Positions 62,744-64,000 of a stretch of DNA of 64,000 nucleotides are shown here, in pieces (position 1 is the first letter of the stretch; each line of letters begins with the position of its first letter). The notes beneath the pieces are model-generated. The model saw only the letters and a program-made list of their open reading frames with translations, did no database searches and was not told the DNA's origin. Origin of the DNA: Scytonema tolypothrichoides VB-61278 (lineage in GTDB: Bacteria > Cyanobacteriota > Cyanobacteriia > Cyanobacteriales > Nostocaceae); NCBI RefSeq assembly GCF_000828085.3, contig NZ_JXCA02000019.1, positions 47,797 to 111,796 of the forward strand, written 5' to 3'. Both the position numbers and the translations under genes were made by a program.

Positions 62744-63076
62744 ATTTCTGGGCGTTGCACAAAGACGCAATGAAACATCACATCAATAATTTTTATCACC
62801 ATCACCCTCAAGGATGATGATATTTGCTAAATGTGAGCGACAAAATCGATCTCTATCCGAGTCGTTCCAAGAGTTGGAGCCACGATCAGCCTCATGGAAA
62901 GGTGGGAATAATCAATTAGATTTTGCTAAAAAATTTATGTTAGACTGTGCCCACAGAGGTTAGACATTACTTTCATTCGTGACTTAACCCTCTTCAGGTT
63001 TGCTTCTACCACAAGATGCAGCAGAATTATTATTCTTGCTGATTTCATGCGAACAAATCTTTAAGAGGACAGATTC
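62744..63076. other. Intergenic region
   Basis: 333 bases before the CAP-domain gene; no gene, hairpin or promoter could be supported. aagagga lies about 8 nt before the next start and is its ribosome binding site. Confidence 0.45.
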
Positions 63077-64000
63077 ATGGAATCAAAAGACACGACATTC
63101 GAGCAGCAGGTATTTGAACTAACGAACCAAGAACGAACCAAGGCTGGTCTTCAACCATTGCAAACAAATGCCGAGTTGAACTATACTGCCGACAAATATG
63201 CACAAACGATGTCAGAAAATCGTTTCTTTAGTCATACTGGACAGGATGGCTCTCAACCTTGGGATCGAGCTAAAGCAGTTGGCTATGAAGCCCAAACAAT
63301 GGGGGAGAATATAGCTGCGGGTCAAAAAACACCTGGAGAGGTTGTTCAAGCTTGGATGAACAGCCCTGGACACCGAGCTAATATCCTCAGACCCCAATAT
63401 AAAGATCTTGGCGTTGGTTTTGAGAAGAACTATTGGGTTCAAAACTTTGGTAGTGGTGATACGAACCCCGCTAGCTATATACCAGGCTCTGAATCTAACA
63501 CACAGATTCCATCCAACCCCACCCCTCCCTCGGAACCTGTCTCAACGCCGACTCCACCTGAATCTATTTCCAATCCTACTGTTCCTTCGGAACCTGTCTC
63601 CACGCCGACTCCACCTGAATCTATTTCCAATCCTACTGTTCCTTCAGAACCTGTCTCCACGCCGACTCCACCTGAATCTATTTCCAATCCTACTGTTCCT
63701 TCGGAACCTGTCTCCACGCCGACTCCACCTGAATCTACTTCTAACAATGGTGGTAGTCCTAGCTCAAATCAGACCCCTAAGCCTCCGATATCTTCTGACT
63801 CTTTTGAGCCTACAGCGTACGAGCAGTATATGCTCGAATTGATTAACCGAGCTCGCGCCAATCCTCAGGCTGAAGAACAACGTCAAAATATTCCTCTAAC
63901 ACAGGGACTCAGTCCAGAGAGTATCTCCTACGAAGCTAAGCAGCCTCTAGCTTGGAATACCACGCTGTCTAAAGCGGCACAAGACCATAACAAGTGGCAA
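63077..64000 (+). CDS. Double CAP-domain (SCP/PR-1-like) protein, 3' end beyond window
   Basis: 308 codons visible, no stop before the edge. Starts at ATG 63077 with aagagga upstream. Residues about 8-130 form a CAP domain: VFELTNQERTKAGLQPLQTN, FFSHTGQDGSQPW, GENIAAGQK and WMNSPGHRANIL, which are the family's His/Glu positions. Four 19-residue Pro/Ser/Thr/Glu-rich repeats follow (SEPVSTPTPPESISNPTVP, residues about 152-227), then a second CAP-like start (YEQYMLELINRARANPQAEE). No signal peptide is seen at the start. The CAP domains may have extracellular protease- or lipid-binding roles; unproven. Confidence 0.88.
   Translation, partial: MESKDTTFEQQVFELTNQERTKAGLQPLQTNAELNYTADKYAQTMSENRFFSHTGQDGSQPWDRAKAVGYEAQTMGENIAAGQKTPGEVVQAWMNSPGHRANILRPQYKDLGVGFEKNYWVQNFGSGDTNPASYIPGSESNTQIPSNPTPPSEPVSTPTPPESISNPTVPSEPVSTPTPPESISNPTVPSEPVSTPTPPESISNPTVPSEPVSTPTPPESTSNNGGSPSSNQTPKPPISSDSFEPTAYEQYMLELINRARANPQAEEQRQNIPLTQGLSPESISYEAKQPLAWNTTLSKAAQDHNKWQ
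63529..63756 (+). repeat. 57-bp in-frame tandem repeat in CAP gene
   Basis: Four units starting at 63529, 63586, 63643 and 63700 (the last diverges at its end). Units are almost identical in DNA, with few silent changes, so the array is recent and its length probably varies among strains. Confidence 0.88.

Noticed and set aside
63475-63747. 90-codon minus-strand frame rich in Gly/Val/Glu
   Set aside because: Antisense reading of the 57-bp repeat in the CAP gene.

Overview
The window looks like chromosomal DNA of a filamentous, probably heterocyst-forming cyanobacterium (Nostocales). Evidence: frequent GCGATCGC (HIP1) octamers, cyanobacterial short tandem repeats (aacaggg / ataactg heptamers), beta-carboxysome shell genes (a CcmK4-like protein and CcmP), a helical carotenoid protein, and a partial gene at the left edge resembling HetZ-related proteins. 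The genus cannot be fixed from this window. No rRNA, tRNA or CRISPR was seen.

Layout. 1-3.7 kb: partial HetZ-related-like gene, a TIGR04283-type glycosyltransferase and a solitary ccmK4-like gene. 3.7-8.4 kb: polysaccharide cluster (ABC exporter, glycosyltransferase-methyltransferase fusion, NodB-type deacetylase). 8.5-18.3 kb: aminopeptidase P, an AhpD-like protein overlapping a GAF-adenylate cyclase gene, and a 1786-residue hybrid histidine kinase directly behind a small HTH gene. 18.5-19.7 kb: a 49-residue ribbon-helix-helix-like gene behind two strong palindromes, then two inverted-repeat elements. 19.7-29.1 kb: M28 peptidase, a UreH/SafE-like membrane protein fused to a heme-oxidoreductase-like domain, its secreted partner, galE, a shortened YdcF-like protein, a second ABC exporter, a sugar transferase and surE. 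29.2-33.5 kb: a broken acyltransferase and a beta-helix protein interrupted by an in-frame amber codon.

33.8-43.7 kb is a stress-type region: helical carotenoid protein, SDR, DUF6335-like protein, DJ-1/PfpI-ferritin-like fusion, SRPBCC protein, zinc alcohol dehydrogenase, Tat-type Gfo/Idh/MocA oxidoreductase, cupin and Mn catalase. It is eroding: one alcohol dehydrogenase copy is internally deleted, the Gfo/Idh/MocA gene is frameshifted by a 13-bp tandem duplication, and the Mn catalase has lost its 3' half where it meets the next cluster.

43.7-55.0 kb (minus strand) is the most notable region: a compact three-gene assembly line, FAAL-ACP, then KS-AT-KR-ACP, then docking-C-A-PCP-TE. The adenylation pocket reads DVWHFSLIDK, nearly the EntF serine code. 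The logical product is a beta-hydroxy fatty acyl-serine, released as a free acid or lactonised/dimerised. It lies between a complete IS110-family transposase gene and the truncated catalase.

57.9-64.0 kb: ccmP (TTG start) with a pentapeptide-repeat gene 3 nt behind, an exported CIA30-like protein, a MITE with 11-bp flanking direct repeats, an FdhF/YdeP-type molybdopterin oxidoreductase, and a CAP-domain protein running off the right edge. Repeats and MITE-like elements are dense throughout, and in at least two cases repeat DNA has become part of a coding sequence.
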